Origin: Leptoclinus maculatus
Taxonomy: Eukaryota > Chordata > Actinopteri > Perciformes > Stichaeidae
Direction of reading: 5' to 3'
Length of the DNA stretch: 64,000 nt
Assembly: GCA_032191485.1 (NCBI GenBank)
Contig: JAVDOI010000136.1
Location: 262,001-326,000, forward strand
In this document: piece after piece, positions 42,271 through 52,591 of the stretch
Layout: each line of letters opens with the position of its first letter
How positions within the stretch are numbered: the stretch's first letter is position 1
The notes under the pieces: model-generated
Told to the model about the DNA's origin: nothing
What the model saw: the letters and a program-made list of their open reading frames with translations, nothing else
Databases searched by the model: none
Translations under genes and position numbers: made by a program

Positions 42271-42352
42271 CGACGAGGATGGGATTCGAACCCACGCGTG
42301 CAGAGCACAATGGATTAGCAGTCCATCGCCTTAACCACTCGGCCACCTCGTC
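42271..42352 (-). tRNA. trnas-gcu: tRNA-Ser(GCT), unit 83 B7
   Basis: Consensus copy. Confidence 0.97.
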
Positions 42353-42503
42353 CTCCGTCCTCCGTAGATCACTTTTTACAGCAATAGTCGGATTGAAGTC
42401 ACCTTCCAAACTGTCAACATCGGCCTGGAAAGTGTAGAAAAGCGTTATGTAGAGGGGAGGAGGAGACGAGCTACGCCGATTCTACCCACATGCTTTATTC
42501 AGA

Positions 42504-42576
42504 GGGGAATTAGCTCAAATGGTAGAGCGCTTGCTTAGCATGCGAGAGGTAGTGGGATCGATGCCCACATTCTCCA
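42504..42576 (+). tRNA. trnaa-agc: tRNA-Ala(AGC), unit 83
   Basis: Consensus copy. Confidence 0.97.
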
Positions 42577-42837
42577 GAAGAATTTGGTTTCTTCTTTGCT
42601 TGTGATTAGTGGAGAAAAAAAGACTCAATTTAAGAACTCAATGGGAAGTATAGCAGACTGCACTTGAGTGTTTGTCGCACCACAACTTGTTCATTGCGAT
42701 CACTGTTGTTTACCAATGTGTGCAATTCAGGTACTATAAGGCTTGCTTCGCTCATGGTCACATCTGAGCCAATTGTTCCAAGGACAATGGAGCGTCTTAT
42801 ACCACGTAGGTATGGTAGACTAAAGCGAAGTGGACTG

Positions 42838-42919
42838 CGACGAGGATGGGATTCGAACCCACGCATGCAGAGCACAATGGATTAGCAGTCCATCGCCTTA
42901 ACCACTCGGCCACCTCGTC
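42838..42919 (-). tRNA. trnas-gcu: tRNA-Ser(GCT), unit 84 A, variable-arm C to T
   Basis: The base pair of the variable arm becomes G-U; mild. Shared with unit 87. Confidence 0.92.
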
Positions 42920-43063
42920 CTCCGTAGAACACTTTTTACAGCAATAGTCGGATCGAAGTCACCTTCCAAACTGTCAACATCGGCCTGGAAAGTGTAGAAA
43001 AGCGTTATGTAGAGGGGAGGAGGAGACGAGCTACGCCGATTCTACCCACATGCTTTATTCAGA

Positions 43064-43136
43064 GGGGAATTAGCTCAAATGGTAGAGCGCTTGCTTAGCA
43101 TGCGAGAGGTAGTGGGATCGATGCCCACATTCTCCA
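43064..43136 (+). tRNA. trnaa-agc: tRNA-Ala(AGC), unit 84
   Basis: Consensus copy. Confidence 0.97.
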
Positions 43137-43303
43137 GAAGAGTTTGGTTTCTTCTTTGCTTGTGATTATTGGAGAAAAAAAGCCTCAATTTAAGAGCACA
43201 ATGGGAAGTCTTGCAGACTGCACTTGAGTGTTTGTCGCACGACAACTTGTTCATTGCGATCACTGTTGTTTACCAAAAGGGCAGACTAAAGGGAAGTGGA
43301 CTG

Positions 43304-43385
43304 CGACGAGGATGGGATTCGAACCCACGCGTGCAGAGCACAATGGATTAGCAGTCCATCGCCTTAACCACTCGGCCACCTCGTC
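43304..43385 (-). tRNA. trnas-gcu: tRNA-Ser(GCT), unit 85 B
   Basis: Consensus copy. Confidence 0.97.
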
Positions 43386-43529
43386 CTCCGTAGAACACTT
43401 TTTACAGCAATAGTCGGATCGAAGTCACCTTCCAAACTGTCAACATCGGCCTGGAAAGTGTAGAAAAGCGTTATGTAGAGGGGAGGAGGAGACGAGCTAC
43501 GCCGATTCTACCCACATGCTTTATTCAGA

Positions 43530-43602
43530 GGGGAATTAGCTCAAATGGTAGAGCGCTTGCTTAGCATGCGAGAGGTAGTGGGATCGATGCCCACATACTC
43601 CA
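43530..43602 (+). tRNA. trnaa-agc: tRNA-Ala(AGC), unit 85, T68A family
   Basis: A5-A68 mismatch; duplicate of unit 82. Confidence 0.78.
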
Positions 43603-43769
43603 GAAGAGTTTGCTTTCTTCTTTTCTTGTGATTAGTGGAGAAAAAAAGACTCAATTTAAGAGCACAATGGGAAGTCTTGCAGACTGCACTTGAGTGTTTG
43701 TCGCACGACAACATGGTCATTGCGATCACTGTTGTTTACCAAAAGGGCAGACTAAAGGGAAGTGGACTG

Positions 43770-43851
43770 CGACGAGGATGGGATTCGAACCCACGCGTGC
43801 AGAGCACAATGGATTAGCAGTCCATCGCCTTAACCACTCGGCCACCTCGTC
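43770..43851 (-). tRNA. trnas-gcu: tRNA-Ser(GCT), unit 86 B7
   Basis: Consensus copy. Confidence 0.97.
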
Positions 43852-44002
43852 CTCCGTCCTCCGTAGATCACTTTTTACAGCAATAGTCGGATTGAAGTCA
43901 CCTTCCAAACTGTCAACATCGGCCTGGAAAGTGTAGAAAAGCGTTATGTAGAGGGGAGGAGGAGACGAGCTACGCCGATTCTACCCACATGCTTTATTCA
44001 GA

Positions 44003-44075
44003 GGGGAATTAGCTCAAATGGTAGAGCGCTTGCTTAGCATGCGAGAGGTAGTGGAATCGATGCCCACATTCTCCA
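44003..44075 (+). tRNA. trnaa-agc: tRNA-Ala(AGC), unit 86, G53A
   Basis: G53A opens the T-stem pair next to the loop and alters the B box. Confidence 0.75.
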
Positions 44076-44336
44076 GAAGAATTTGGTTTCTTCTTTGCTT
44101 GTGATTAGTGGAGAAAAAAAGACTCAATTTAAGAACTCAATGGGAAGTATAGCAGACTGCACTTGAGTGTTTGTCGCACCACAACTTGTTCATTGCGATC
44201 ACTGTTGTTTACCAATGTGTGCAATTCAGGTACTATAAGGCTTGCTTCGCTCACGGTCACATCTGAGCCAATTGTTCCAAGGACAATGGAGCGTCTTATA
44301 CCACGTAGGTATGGTAGACTAAAGCGAAGTGGACTG

Positions 44337-44418
44337 CGACGAGGATGGGATTCGAACCCACGCATGCAGAGCACAATGGATTAGCAGTCCATCGCCTTAA
44401 CCACTCGGCCACCTCGTC
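44337..44418 (-). tRNA. trnas-gcu: tRNA-Ser(GCT), unit 87 A, variable-arm C to T
   Basis: Same mild variable-arm change as unit 84. Confidence 0.92.
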
Positions 44419-44562
44419 CTCCGTAGAACACTTTTTACAGCAATAGTCGGATCGAAGTCACCTTCCAAACTGTCAACATCGGCCTGGAAAGTGTAGAAAA
44501 GCGTTATGTAGAGGGGAGGAGGAGACGAGCTACGCCGATTCTACCCACATGCTTTATTCAGA

Positions 44563-44635
44563 GGGGAATTAGCTCAAATGGTAGAGCGCTTGCTTAGCAT
44601 GCGAGAGGTAGTGGGATCGATGCCCACATTCTCCA
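44563..44635 (+). tRNA. trnaa-agc: tRNA-Ala(AGC), unit 87
   Basis: Consensus copy. Confidence 0.97.
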
Positions 44636-44802
44636 GAAGAGTTTGGTTTCTTCTTTGCTTGTGATTATTGGAGAAAAAAAGCCTCAATTTAAGAGCACAA
44701 TGGGAAGTCTTGCAGACTGCACTTGAGTGTTTGTCGCACGACAACTTGTTCATTGCGATCACTGTTGTTTACCAAAAGGGCAGACTAAAGGGAAGTGGAC
44801 TG

Positions 44803-44884
44803 CGACGAGGATGGGATTCGAACCCACGCGTGCAGAGCACAATGGATTAGCAGTCCATCGCCTTAACCACTCGGCCACCTCGTC
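44803..44884 (-). tRNA. trnas-gcu: tRNA-Ser(GCT), unit 88 B
   Basis: Consensus gene; 5' flank reads caccg. Confidence 0.97.
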
Positions 44885-45028
44885 CACCGTAGAACACCTT
44901 TTACAGCAATAGTCGGATCGAAGTCACCTTCCAAACTGTCAACATCGGCCTGGAAAGTGTAGAAAAGCGTTATGTAGAGGGGAGGAGGAGACGAGCTACG
45001 CCGATTCTACCCACATGCTTTATTCAGA

Positions 45029-45101
45029 GGGGAATTAGCTCAAATGGTAGAGCGCTTGCTTAGCATGCGAGAGGTAGTGGGATCGATGCCCACATTCTCC
45101 A
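45029..45101 (+). tRNA. trnaa-agc: tRNA-Ala(AGC), unit 88
   Basis: Consensus gene with the tttgctttc downstream variant but without T68A. Confidence 0.97.
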
Positions 45102-45268
45102 GAAGAGTTTGCTTTCTTCTTTGCTTGTGATTAGTGGAGAAAAAAAGACTCAATTTAAGAACTCAATGGGAAGTATAGCAGACTGCACTTGAGTGTTTGT
45201 CGCAGCACAACTTGTTCATTGCGATCACTGTTGTTTACCAAAAGGGCAGACTAAAGGGAAGTGGACTG

Positions 45269-45350
45269 CGACGAGGATGGGATTCGAACCCACGCGTGCA
45301 GAGCACAATGGATTAGCAGTCCATCGCCTTAACCACTCGGCCACCTCGTC
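45269..45350 (-). tRNA. trnas-gcu: tRNA-Ser(GCT), unit 89 B7
   Basis: Consensus gene; gtcctcagtag spacer as in unit 31. Confidence 0.97.
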
Positions 45351-45501
45351 CTCCGTCCTCAGTAGATCACTTTTTACAGCAATAGTCGGATCGAAGTCAC
45401 CTTCCAAACTGTCAACATCGGCCTGGAAAGTGTAGAAAAGCGTTATGTAGAGGGGAGGAGGAGACGAGCTACGCCGATTCTACCCACATGCTTTATTCAG
45501 A

Positions 45502-45574
45502 GGGGAATTAGCTCAAATGGTAGAGCGCTTGCTTAGCATGCGAGAGGTAGTGGGATTGATGCCCACATTCTCCA
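45502..45574 (+). tRNA. trnaa-agc: tRNA-Ala(AGC), unit 89, C56T
   Basis: T-loop and B-box C56 lost; same allele as unit 31. Confidence 0.75.
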
Positions 45575-45835
45575 GAAGAATTTGGTTTCTTCTTTGCTTG
45601 TGATTAGTGGAGAAAAAAAGACTCAATTTAAGAACTCAATGGGAAGTATAGCAGACTGCACTTGAGTGTTTGTCGCACCACAACTTGTTCATTGCGATCA
45701 CTGTTGTTTACCAATGTGTGCAATTCAGGTACTATAAGGCTTGCTTCGCTCATGGTCACATCTGAGCCAATTGTTCCAATGACAATGGAGCGTCTTATAC
45801 CACGTAGGTATGGCAGACTAAAGTGAAGTGGACTG

Positions 45836-45917
45836 CGACGAAGATGGGATTCGAACCCACGCGTGCAGAGCACAATGGATTAGCAGTCCATCGCCTTAAC
45901 CACTCGGCCACCTCGTC
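45836..45917 (-). tRNA. trnas-gcu: tRNA-Ser(GCT), unit 90 A7, C67T
   Basis: G6-U67 wobble in the acceptor; likely tolerated. Shared with unit 108. Confidence 0.9.
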
Positions 45918-46068
45918 CTCTGTCCTCCGTAGATCACTTTTTACAGCAATAGTCGGATCGAAGTCACCTTCCAAACTGTCAACATCGGCCTTGAAAGTGT
46001 AGAAAAGCGTTATGTAGAGGGGAGGAGGAGACGAGCTACGCCGATTCTACCCACATGCTTTATTCAGA

Positions 46069-46141
46069 GGGGAATTAGCTCAAATGGTAGAGCGCTTGCT
46101 TAGCATGCGAGAGGTAGTGGGATCGATGCCCACATTCTCCA
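46069..46141 (+). tRNA. trnaa-agc: tRNA-Ala(AGC), unit 90
   Basis: Consensus copy. Confidence 0.97.
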
Positions 46142-46402
46142 GAAGAATTTGGTTTCTTCTTTGCTTGTGATTAGTGGAGAAAAAAAGACTCAATTTAAGA
46201 ACTCAATGGGCAGTCTAACAGACTGCACTTGAGTGTTTGTCGCACCACAACTTGTTCATTGCGATCACTGTTGTTTACCAATGTGTGCAATTCAGGTACT
46301 ATAAGGCTTGCTTCGCTCATGGTCACATCTGAGCCAATTGTTCCAAGGACAATGGAGCGTCTTATACCACGTAGGTATGGCAGACTAAAGAGAAGTGGAC
46401 TG

Positions 46403-46484
46403 CGACGAGGATGGGATTCGAACCCACGCGTGCAGAGCACAATGTATTAGCAGTCCATCGCCTTAACCACTCGGCCACCTCGTC
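46403..46484 (-). tRNA. trnas-gcu: tRNA-Ser(GCT), unit 91 A, C40A
   Basis: C40A breaks G30-C40 in the anticodon stem. Confidence 0.78.
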
Positions 46485-46628
46485 CTCCGTAGAACACTTT
46501 TTACAGCAATAGTCGGATCGAAGTCACCTTCCAAACTGTCAACATCGGCCTGGAAAGTGTAGAAAAGCGTTATGTAGAGGGGAGGAGGAGACGAGCTACG
46601 CCGATTCTACCCACATGCTTTATTCAGA

Positions 46629-46701
46629 GGGGAATTAGCTCAAATGGTAGAGCGCTTGCTTAGCATGCGAGAGGTAGTGGGATCGATGCCCACATTCTCC
46701 A
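46629..46701 (+). tRNA. trnaa-agc: tRNA-Ala(AGC), unit 91
   Basis: Consensus copy. Confidence 0.97.
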
Positions 46702-46868
46702 GAAGAGTTTGGTTTCTTCTTTGCTTGTGATTAGTGGAGAAAAAAAGACTCAATTTAAGAGCACAATGGAAAGTCTTGCAGACTGCACTTGAGTGTTTGT
46801 CGCACGACAACTTGTTCATTGCGATCACTGTTGTTTACCAAAAGGGCAGACTAAAGGGAAGTGGACTG

Positions 46869-46950
46869 CGACGAGGATGGGATTCAAACCCACGAGTGCA
46901 GAGCACAATGGATTAGCAGTCCATCGCCTTAACCACTCGGCCACCTCATC
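46869..46950 (-). tRNA. trnas-gcu: tRNA-Ser(GCT), unit 92 B7, C56T family, C3T
   Basis: C56T and variable-arm change, plus C3T giving a U3-G70 wobble (the reverse of the Ala G3-U70 identity pair). Confidence 0.72.
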
Positions 46951-47101
46951 CTCCGTCCTCCGTAGATCACTTTTTACAGCAATAGTCGGATCGAAGTCAC
47001 CTTCCAAACTGTCAACATCGGCCTGGAAAGTGTAGAAAAGCATTATGTAGAGGGGAGGAGGAGACGAGCTACGCCGATTCTACCCACATGCTTTATTCAG
47101 A

Positions 47102-47174
47102 GGGGAATTAGCTCAAATGGTAGAGCGCTTGCTTAGCATGCGAGAGGTAGTGGGATCGATGCCCACATTCTCCA
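47102..47174 (+). tRNA. trnaa-agc: tRNA-Ala(AGC), unit 92
   Basis: Consensus copy. Confidence 0.97.
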
Positions 47175-47435
47175 GAAGAATTTGGTTTCTTCTTTGCTTG
47201 TGATTAGTGGAGAAAAAAAGACTCAATTTAAGAACTCAATGGGAAGTATAGCAGACTGCACTTGAGTGTTTGTCGCACCACAACTTGTTCATTGCGATCA
47301 CTGTTGTTTACCAATGTGTTAAATTCAGGTACTATAAGGCTTGCTTCGCTCATGGTCACATCTGAGCCAATTGTTCCAAGGACAATGGAGCGTCTTATAC
47401 CACGTAGGTATGGCAGACTAAAGCGAAGTGGACTG

Positions 47436-47517
47436 CGACGAGGATGGGATTCGAACCCACGCGTGCAGAGCACAATGGATTAGCAGTCCATCGCCTTAAC
47501 CACTCGGCCACCTCGTC
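47436..47517 (-). tRNA. trnas-gcu: tRNA-Ser(GCT), unit 93 A
   Basis: Consensus copy. Confidence 0.97.
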
Positions 47518-47661
47518 CTCCGTAGAACACTTTTTACAGCAATAGTCGGATCGAAGTCACCTTCCAAACTGTCAACATCGGCCTGGAAAGTGTAGAAAAG
47601 CGTTATGTAGAGGGGAGGAGGAGACGAGCTACGCCGATTCTACCCACATGCTTTATTCAGA

Positions 47662-47734
47662 GGGGAATTAGCTCAAATGGTAGAGCGCTTGCTTAGCATG
47701 CGAGAGGTAGTGGGATCGATGCCCACATACTCCA
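47662..47734 (+). tRNA. trnaa-agc: tRNA-Ala(AGC), unit 93, T68A family
   Basis: A5-A68 mismatch with the linked tttgctttc downstream variant. Confidence 0.78.
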
Positions 47735-47901
47735 GAAGAGTTTGCTTTCTTCTTTGCTTGTGATTAGTGGAGAAAAAAAGACTCAATTTAAGAGCACAAT
47801 GGGAAGTCTTGCAGACTGCACTTGAGTGTTTGTCGCACGACAACATGGTCATTGCGATCACTGTTGTTTACCAAAAGGGCAGACTAAAGGGAAGTGGACT
47901 G

Positions 47902-47982
47902 CGACAAGGATGGGATTCGAACCCCGCGTGCAGAGCACAATGGATTAGCAGTCCATCGCCTTAACCACTCGGCCACCTCGTC
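47902..47982 (-). tRNA. trnas-gcu: tRNA-Ser(GCT), unit 94 B7, T50 deleted, C69T
   Basis: 81 bases. One T-stem base (T50) is deleted, so the T arm cannot form five regular pairs. C69T gives G4-U69. Probably non-functional. Confidence 0.65.
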
Positions 47983-48133
47983 CTCCGTCCTCAGTAGATC
48001 ACTTTTTACAGCAATAGTCGGATCGAAGTCACCTTCCAAACTGTCAACGTCGGCCTGGAAAGTGTAGAAAAGCGTTATGTAGAGGGGAGGAGGAGACGAG
48101 CTACGCCGATTCTACCCACATGCTTTATTCAGA

Positions 48134-48206
48134 GGGGAATTAGCTCAAATGGTAGAGCGCTTGCTTAGCATGCGAGAGGTAGTGGGATCGATGCCCACAT
48201 TCTCCA
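48134..48206 (+). tRNA. trnaa-agc: tRNA-Ala(AGC), unit 94
   Basis: Consensus copy. Confidence 0.97.
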
Positions 48207-48466
48207 GAAGAATTTGGTTTCTTCTTTGCTTGTGATTAGTGGAGAAAAAAAGACTCAATAAAGAACTCAATGGGAAGTATAGCAGACTGCACTTGAGTGT
48301 TTGTCGCACCACAACTTGTTCATTGCGATCACTGTTGTTTACCAATGTGTGCAATTCAGGTACTATAAGGCTTGCTTCGCTCATGGTCACATCTGAGCCA
48401 ATTGTTCCAAGGACAATGGAGCGTCTTATACCACGTAGGTATGGCAGACTAAAGCGAAGTGGACTG

Positions 48467-48548
48467 CGACGAGGATGGGATTCGAACCCACGCGTGCAGA
48501 GCACAATGGATTAGCAGTCCATCGCCTTAACCACTCGGCCACCTCGTC
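48467..48548 (-). tRNA. trnas-gcu: tRNA-Ser(GCT), unit 95 A
   Basis: Consensus gene; flank has a one-base loss (caataaag for caatttaag). Confidence 0.97.
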
Positions 48549-48692
48549 CTCCGTAGAACACTTTTTACAGCAATAGTCGGATCGAAGTCACCTTCCAAAC
48601 TGTCAACATCGGCCTGGAAAGTGTAGAAAAGCGTTATGTAGAGGGGAGGAGGAGACGAGCTACGCCGATTCTACCCACATGCTTTATTCAGA

Positions 48693-48765
48693 GGGGAATT
48701 AGCTCAAATGGTAGAGCGCTTGCTTAGCATGCGAGAGGTAGTGGGATCGATGCCCACATTCTCCA
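48693..48765 (+). tRNA. trnaa-agc: tRNA-Ala(AGC), unit 95
   Basis: Consensus copy. Confidence 0.97.
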
Positions 48766-48932
48766 GAAGAGTTTGGTTTCTTCTTTGCTTGTGATTAGTG
48801 GAGAAAAAAAGACTCAATTTAAGAGCACAATGGAAAGTCTTGCAGACTGCACTTGAGTGTTTGTCGCACGACAACTTGTTCATTGCGATCACTGTTGTTT
48901 ACCAAAAGGGCAGACTAAAGGGAAGTGGACTG

Positions 48933-49014
48933 CGACGAGGATGGGATTCAAACCCACGAGTGCAGAGCACAATGGATTAGCAGTCCATCGCCTTAACCAC
49001 TCGGCCACCTCGTC
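48933..49014 (-). tRNA. trnas-gcu: tRNA-Ser(GCT), unit 96 B7, C56T family
   Basis: C56T plus variable-arm change. Confidence 0.75.
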
Positions 49015-49165
49015 CTCCGTCCTCCGTAGATCACTTTTTACAGCAATAGTCGGATCGAAGTCACCTTCCAAACTGTCAACATCGGCCTGTAAAGTGTAGA
49101 AAAGCGTTATGTAGAGGGGAGGAGGAGACGAGCTACGCCGATTCTACCCACATGCTTTATTCAGA

Positions 49166-49238
49166 GGGGAATTAGCTCAAATGGTAGAGCGCTTGCTTAG
49201 CATGCGAGAGGTAGTGGGATCGATGCCCACATTCTCCA
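49166..49238 (+). tRNA. trnaa-agc: tRNA-Ala(AGC), unit 96
   Basis: Consensus copy. Confidence 0.97.
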
Positions 49239-49499
49239 GAAGAATTTGGTTTCTTCTTTGCTTGTGATTAGTGGAGAAAAAAAGACTCAATTTAAGAACT
49301 CAATGGGAAGTATAGCAGACTGCACTTGAGTGTTTGTCGCACCACAACTTGTTCATTGCGATCACTGTTGTTTACCAATGTGTGCAATTCAGGTACTATA
49401 AGGCTTGCTTCGCTCATGGTCACATCTGAGCCAATTGTTCCAAGGACAATGGAGCGTCTTATACCACGTAGGTATGGCAGACTAAAGCTAAGTGGACTG

Positions 49500-49581
49500 C
49501 GACGAGGATGGGATTCGAACCCACGCGTGCAGAGCACAATGGATTAGCAGTCCATCGCCTTAACCACTCGGCCACCTCGTC
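49500..49581 (-). tRNA. trnas-gcu: tRNA-Ser(GCT), unit 97 A
   Basis: Consensus copy. Confidence 0.97.
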
Positions 49582-49725
49582 CTCCGTAGAACACTTTTTA
49601 CAGCAATAGTCGGATCGAAGTCACCTTCCAAACTGTCAACATCGGCCTGGAAAGTGTAGAAAAGCGTTATGTAGAGGGGAGGAGGAGACGAGCTACGCCG
49701 ATTCTACCCACATGCTTTATTCAGA

Positions 49726-49798
49726 GGGGAATTAGCTCAAATGGTAGAGCGCTTGCTTAGCATGCGAGAGGTAGTAGGATCGATGCCCACATTCTCCA
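49726..49798 (+). tRNA. trnaa-agc: tRNA-Ala(AGC), unit 97, G51A
   Basis: A51-C63 mismatch in the middle of the T stem. Confidence 0.78.
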
Positions 49799-49965
49799 GA
49801 AGAGTTTGCTTTCTTCTTTGCTTGTGATTAGTGGAGAAAAAAAGACTCAATTTAAGAGCACAATGGGAAGTCTTGCAGACTGCACTTGAGTATTTGTCGC
49901 ACGACAACTTGTTCATTGCGATCACTGTTGTTTACCAAAAGGGCAGACTAAAGGGAAGTGGACTG

Positions 49966-50047
49966 CGACGAGGATGGGATTCAAACCCACGAGTGCAGAG
50001 CACAATGGATTAGCAGTCCATCGCCTTAACCAATCGGCCACCTCGTC
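49966..50047 (-). tRNA. trnas-gcu: tRNA-Ser(GCT), unit 98 B7, C56T family, G15T
   Basis: C56T and variable-arm change, plus G15T, which removes the G15-C48 Levitt pair. Confidence 0.68.
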
Positions 50048-50198
50048 CTCCGTCCTCCGTAGATCACTTTTTACAGCAATAGTCGGATCGAAGTCACCTT
50101 CCAAACTGTCAACATCGGCCTGGAAAGTGTAGAAAAGCGTTATGTAGAGGGGAGGAGGAGACGAGCTACGCCGATTCTACCCACATGCTTTATCCAGA

Positions 50199-50271
50199 GG
50201 GGAATTAGCTCAAATGGTAGAGCGCTTGCTTAGCATGCGAGAGGTAGTGGAATCGATGCCCACATTCTCCA
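50199..50271 (+). tRNA. trnaa-agc: tRNA-Ala(AGC), unit 98, G53A
   Basis: G53A at the T-loop closing pair, as in unit 86. Confidence 0.75.
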
Positions 50272-50532
50272 GAAGAATTTGGTTTCTTCTTTGCTTGTGA
50301 TTAGTGGAGAAAAAAAGACTCAATTTAAGAACTCAATGGGAAGTATAGCAGACTGCACTTGAGTGTTTGTCGCACCACAACTTGTTCATTGCGATCACTG
50401 TTGTTTACCAATGTGTGCAATTCAGGTACTATAAGGCTTGCTTCGCTCATGGTCACATCTGAGCCAATTGTTCCAAGGACAATGGAGCGTCTTATACCAC
50501 GTAGGTATGGCAGACTAAAGCGAAGTGGACTG

Positions 50533-50614
50533 CGACGAGGATGGGATTCGAACCCACGCGTGCAGAGCACAATGGATTAGCAGTCCATCGCCTTAACCAC
50601 TCGGCCACCTCGTC
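50533..50614 (-). tRNA. trnas-gcu: tRNA-Ser(GCT), unit 99 A
   Basis: Consensus copy. Confidence 0.97.
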
Positions 50615-50758
50615 CTCCGTAGAACACTTTTTACAGCAATAGTCGGATCGAAGTCACCTTCCAAACTGTCAACATCGGCCTGGAAAGTGTAGAAAAGCGT
50701 TATGTAGAGGGGAGGAGGAGACGAGCTACACCGATTCTACCCACATGCATTATTCAGA

Positions 50759-50831
50759 GGGGAATTAGCTCAAATGGTAGAGCGCTTGCTTAGCATGCGA
50801 GAGGTAGTGGGATCGATGCCCACATTCTCCA
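50759..50831 (+). tRNA. trnaa-agc: tRNA-Ala(AGC), unit 99
   Basis: Consensus gene; upstream reads atgcattattc. Confidence 0.97.
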
Positions 50832-50998
50832 GAAGAGTTTGGTTTCTTCTTTGCTTGTGATTAGTGGAGAAAAAAAGACTCAATTTAAGAGCACAATGGA
50901 AAGTCTTGCAGACTGCACTTGAGTGTTTGTCGCACGACAACTTGTTCATTGCGATCACTGTTGTTTACCAAAAGGGCAGACTAAAGGGAAGTGGACTG

Positions 50999-51080
50999 CG
51001 ACGAGGATGGGATTCAAACCCACGAGTGCAGAGCACAATGGATTAGCAGTCCATCGCCTTAACCACTCGGCCACCTCGTC
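50999..51080 (-). tRNA. trnas-gcu: tRNA-Ser(GCT), unit 100 B, C56T family
   Basis: C56T plus variable-arm change; the only family member with the short spacer. Confidence 0.75.
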
Positions 51081-51224
51081 CTCCGTAGATCACTTTTTAC
51101 AGCAATAGTCGGATCGAAGTCACCTTCCAAACTGTCAACATCGGCCTGGAAAGTGTAGAAAAGCGTTATGTAGAGGGGAGGAGGAGACGAGCTACGGCGA
51201 TTCTACCCACATGCTTTATTCAGA

Positions 51225-51297
51225 GGGGAATTAGCTCAAATGGTAGAGCGCTTGCTTAGCATGCGAGAGGTAGTGGGATCGATGCCCACATTCTCCA
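51225..51297 (+). tRNA. trnaa-agc: tRNA-Ala(AGC), unit 100
   Basis: Consensus copy. Confidence 0.97.
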
Positions 51298-51558
51298 GAA
51301 GAATTTGGTTTCTTCTTTGCTTGTGATTAGTGGAGAAAAAAAGACTCAATTTAAGAACTCAATGGGAAGTATAGCAGACTGCACTTGAGTGTTTGTCGCA
51401 CCACAACTTGTTCATTGCGATCACTGTTGTTTACCAATGTGTGCAATTCAGGTACTATAAGGCTTGCTTCGCTCATGGTCACATCTGAGCCAATTGTTCC
51501 AAGGACAATGGAGCGTCTTATACCACGTAGGTATGGCAGACTAAAGCTAAGTGGACTG

Positions 51559-51640
51559 CGACGAGGATGGGATTCGAACCCACGCGTGCAGAGCACAATG
51601 GATTAGCAGTCCATCGCCTTAACCACTCGGCCACCTCGTC
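51559..51640 (-). tRNA. trnas-gcu: tRNA-Ser(GCT), unit 101 A
   Basis: Consensus copy. Confidence 0.97.
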
Positions 51641-51784
51641 CTCCGTAGAACACTTTTTACAGCAATAGTCGGATCGAAGTCACCTTCCAAACTGTCAACA
51701 TCGGCCTGGAAAGTGTAGAAAAGCGTTATGTAGAGGGGAGGAGGAGACGAGCTACGCCGATTCTACCCACATGCTTTATTCAGA

Positions 51785-51857
51785 GGGGAATTAGCTCAAA
51801 TGGTAGAGCGCTTGCTTAGCATGCGAGAGGTAGTGGGATCGATGCCCACATTCTCCA
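51785..51857 (+). tRNA. trnaa-agc: tRNA-Ala(AGC), unit 101
   Basis: Consensus copy. Confidence 0.97.
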
Positions 51858-52024
51858 GAAGAGTTTGCTTTCTTCTTTGCTTGTGATTAGTGGAGAAAAA
51901 AAGACTCAATTTAAGAGCACAATGGGAAGTCTTGCAGACTGCACTTGAGTATTTGTCGCACGACAACTTGTTCATTGCGATCACTGTTGTTTACCAAAAG
52001 GGCAGACTAAAGGGAAGTGGACTG

Positions 52025-52106
52025 CGACGAGGATGGGACTCAAACCCACGAGTGCAGAGCACAATGGATTAGCAGTCCATCGCCTTAACCACTCGGCCAC
52101 CTCGTC
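52025..52106 (-). tRNA. trnas-gcu: tRNA-Ser(GCT), unit 102 B7, C56T family, A59G
   Basis: C56T and variable-arm change, plus A59G in the T loop. Confidence 0.7.
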
Positions 52107-52257
52107 CTCCGTCCTCCGTAGATCACTTTTTACAGCAATAGTCGGATCGAAGTCACCTTCCAAACTGTCAACATCGGCCTGGAAAGTGTAGAAAAGCGTT
52201 ATGTAGAGGGGAGGAGGAGACGAGCTACGCCGATTCTACCCACATGCTTTATTCAGA

Positions 52258-52330
52258 GGGGAATTAGCTCAAATGGTAGAGCGCTTGCTTAGCATGCGAG
52301 AGGTAGTGGGATCGATGCCCACATTCTCCA
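52258..52330 (+). tRNA. trnaa-agc: tRNA-Ala(AGC), unit 102
   Basis: Consensus copy. Confidence 0.97.
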
Positions 52331-52591
52331 GAAGAATTTGGTTTCTTCTTTGCTTGTGATTAGTGGAGAAAAAAAGACTCAATTTAAGAACTCAATGGGA
52401 AGTCTTGCAGACTGCACTTGAGTGTTTGTCGCACCACAACTTGTTCATTGCGATCACTGTTGTTTACCAATGTGTGCAATTCAGGTACTATAAGGCTTGC
52501 TTCGCTCATGGTCACATCTGAGCCAATTGTTCCAAGGACAATGGAGCGTCTTATACCACGTAGGTATGGCAGACTAAAGCGAAGTGGACTG

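Larger units (their letters stand above)
42031..45028. repeat. Tandem duplication, 1499-base period
   Basis: 42031-43529 and 43530-45028 share Ala T68A, a cttcttttcttg downstream variant, a gattgaag spacer variant (42393/43892) and a C-to-T change in the Ser variable arm (42838/44337). Few differences, such as Ala G53A at 44003 only, imply a recent event. Confidence 0.88.
49500..52591. repeat. Higher-order repeat, 2059-base period
   Basis: Type A at 49500 and 51559 share an agctaag variant 3' of Ser. The following type B units at 49966 and 52025 share the gtatttgtcgc variant and Ser C56T. The second copy is only partly kept. Confidence 0.75.

Noticed and set aside
46948..46948. U3-G70 in one Ser copy as an alanine identity switch.
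   Set aside because: AlaRS recognises G3-U70, not U3-G70, and this copy also carries C56T; it is probably just decay.
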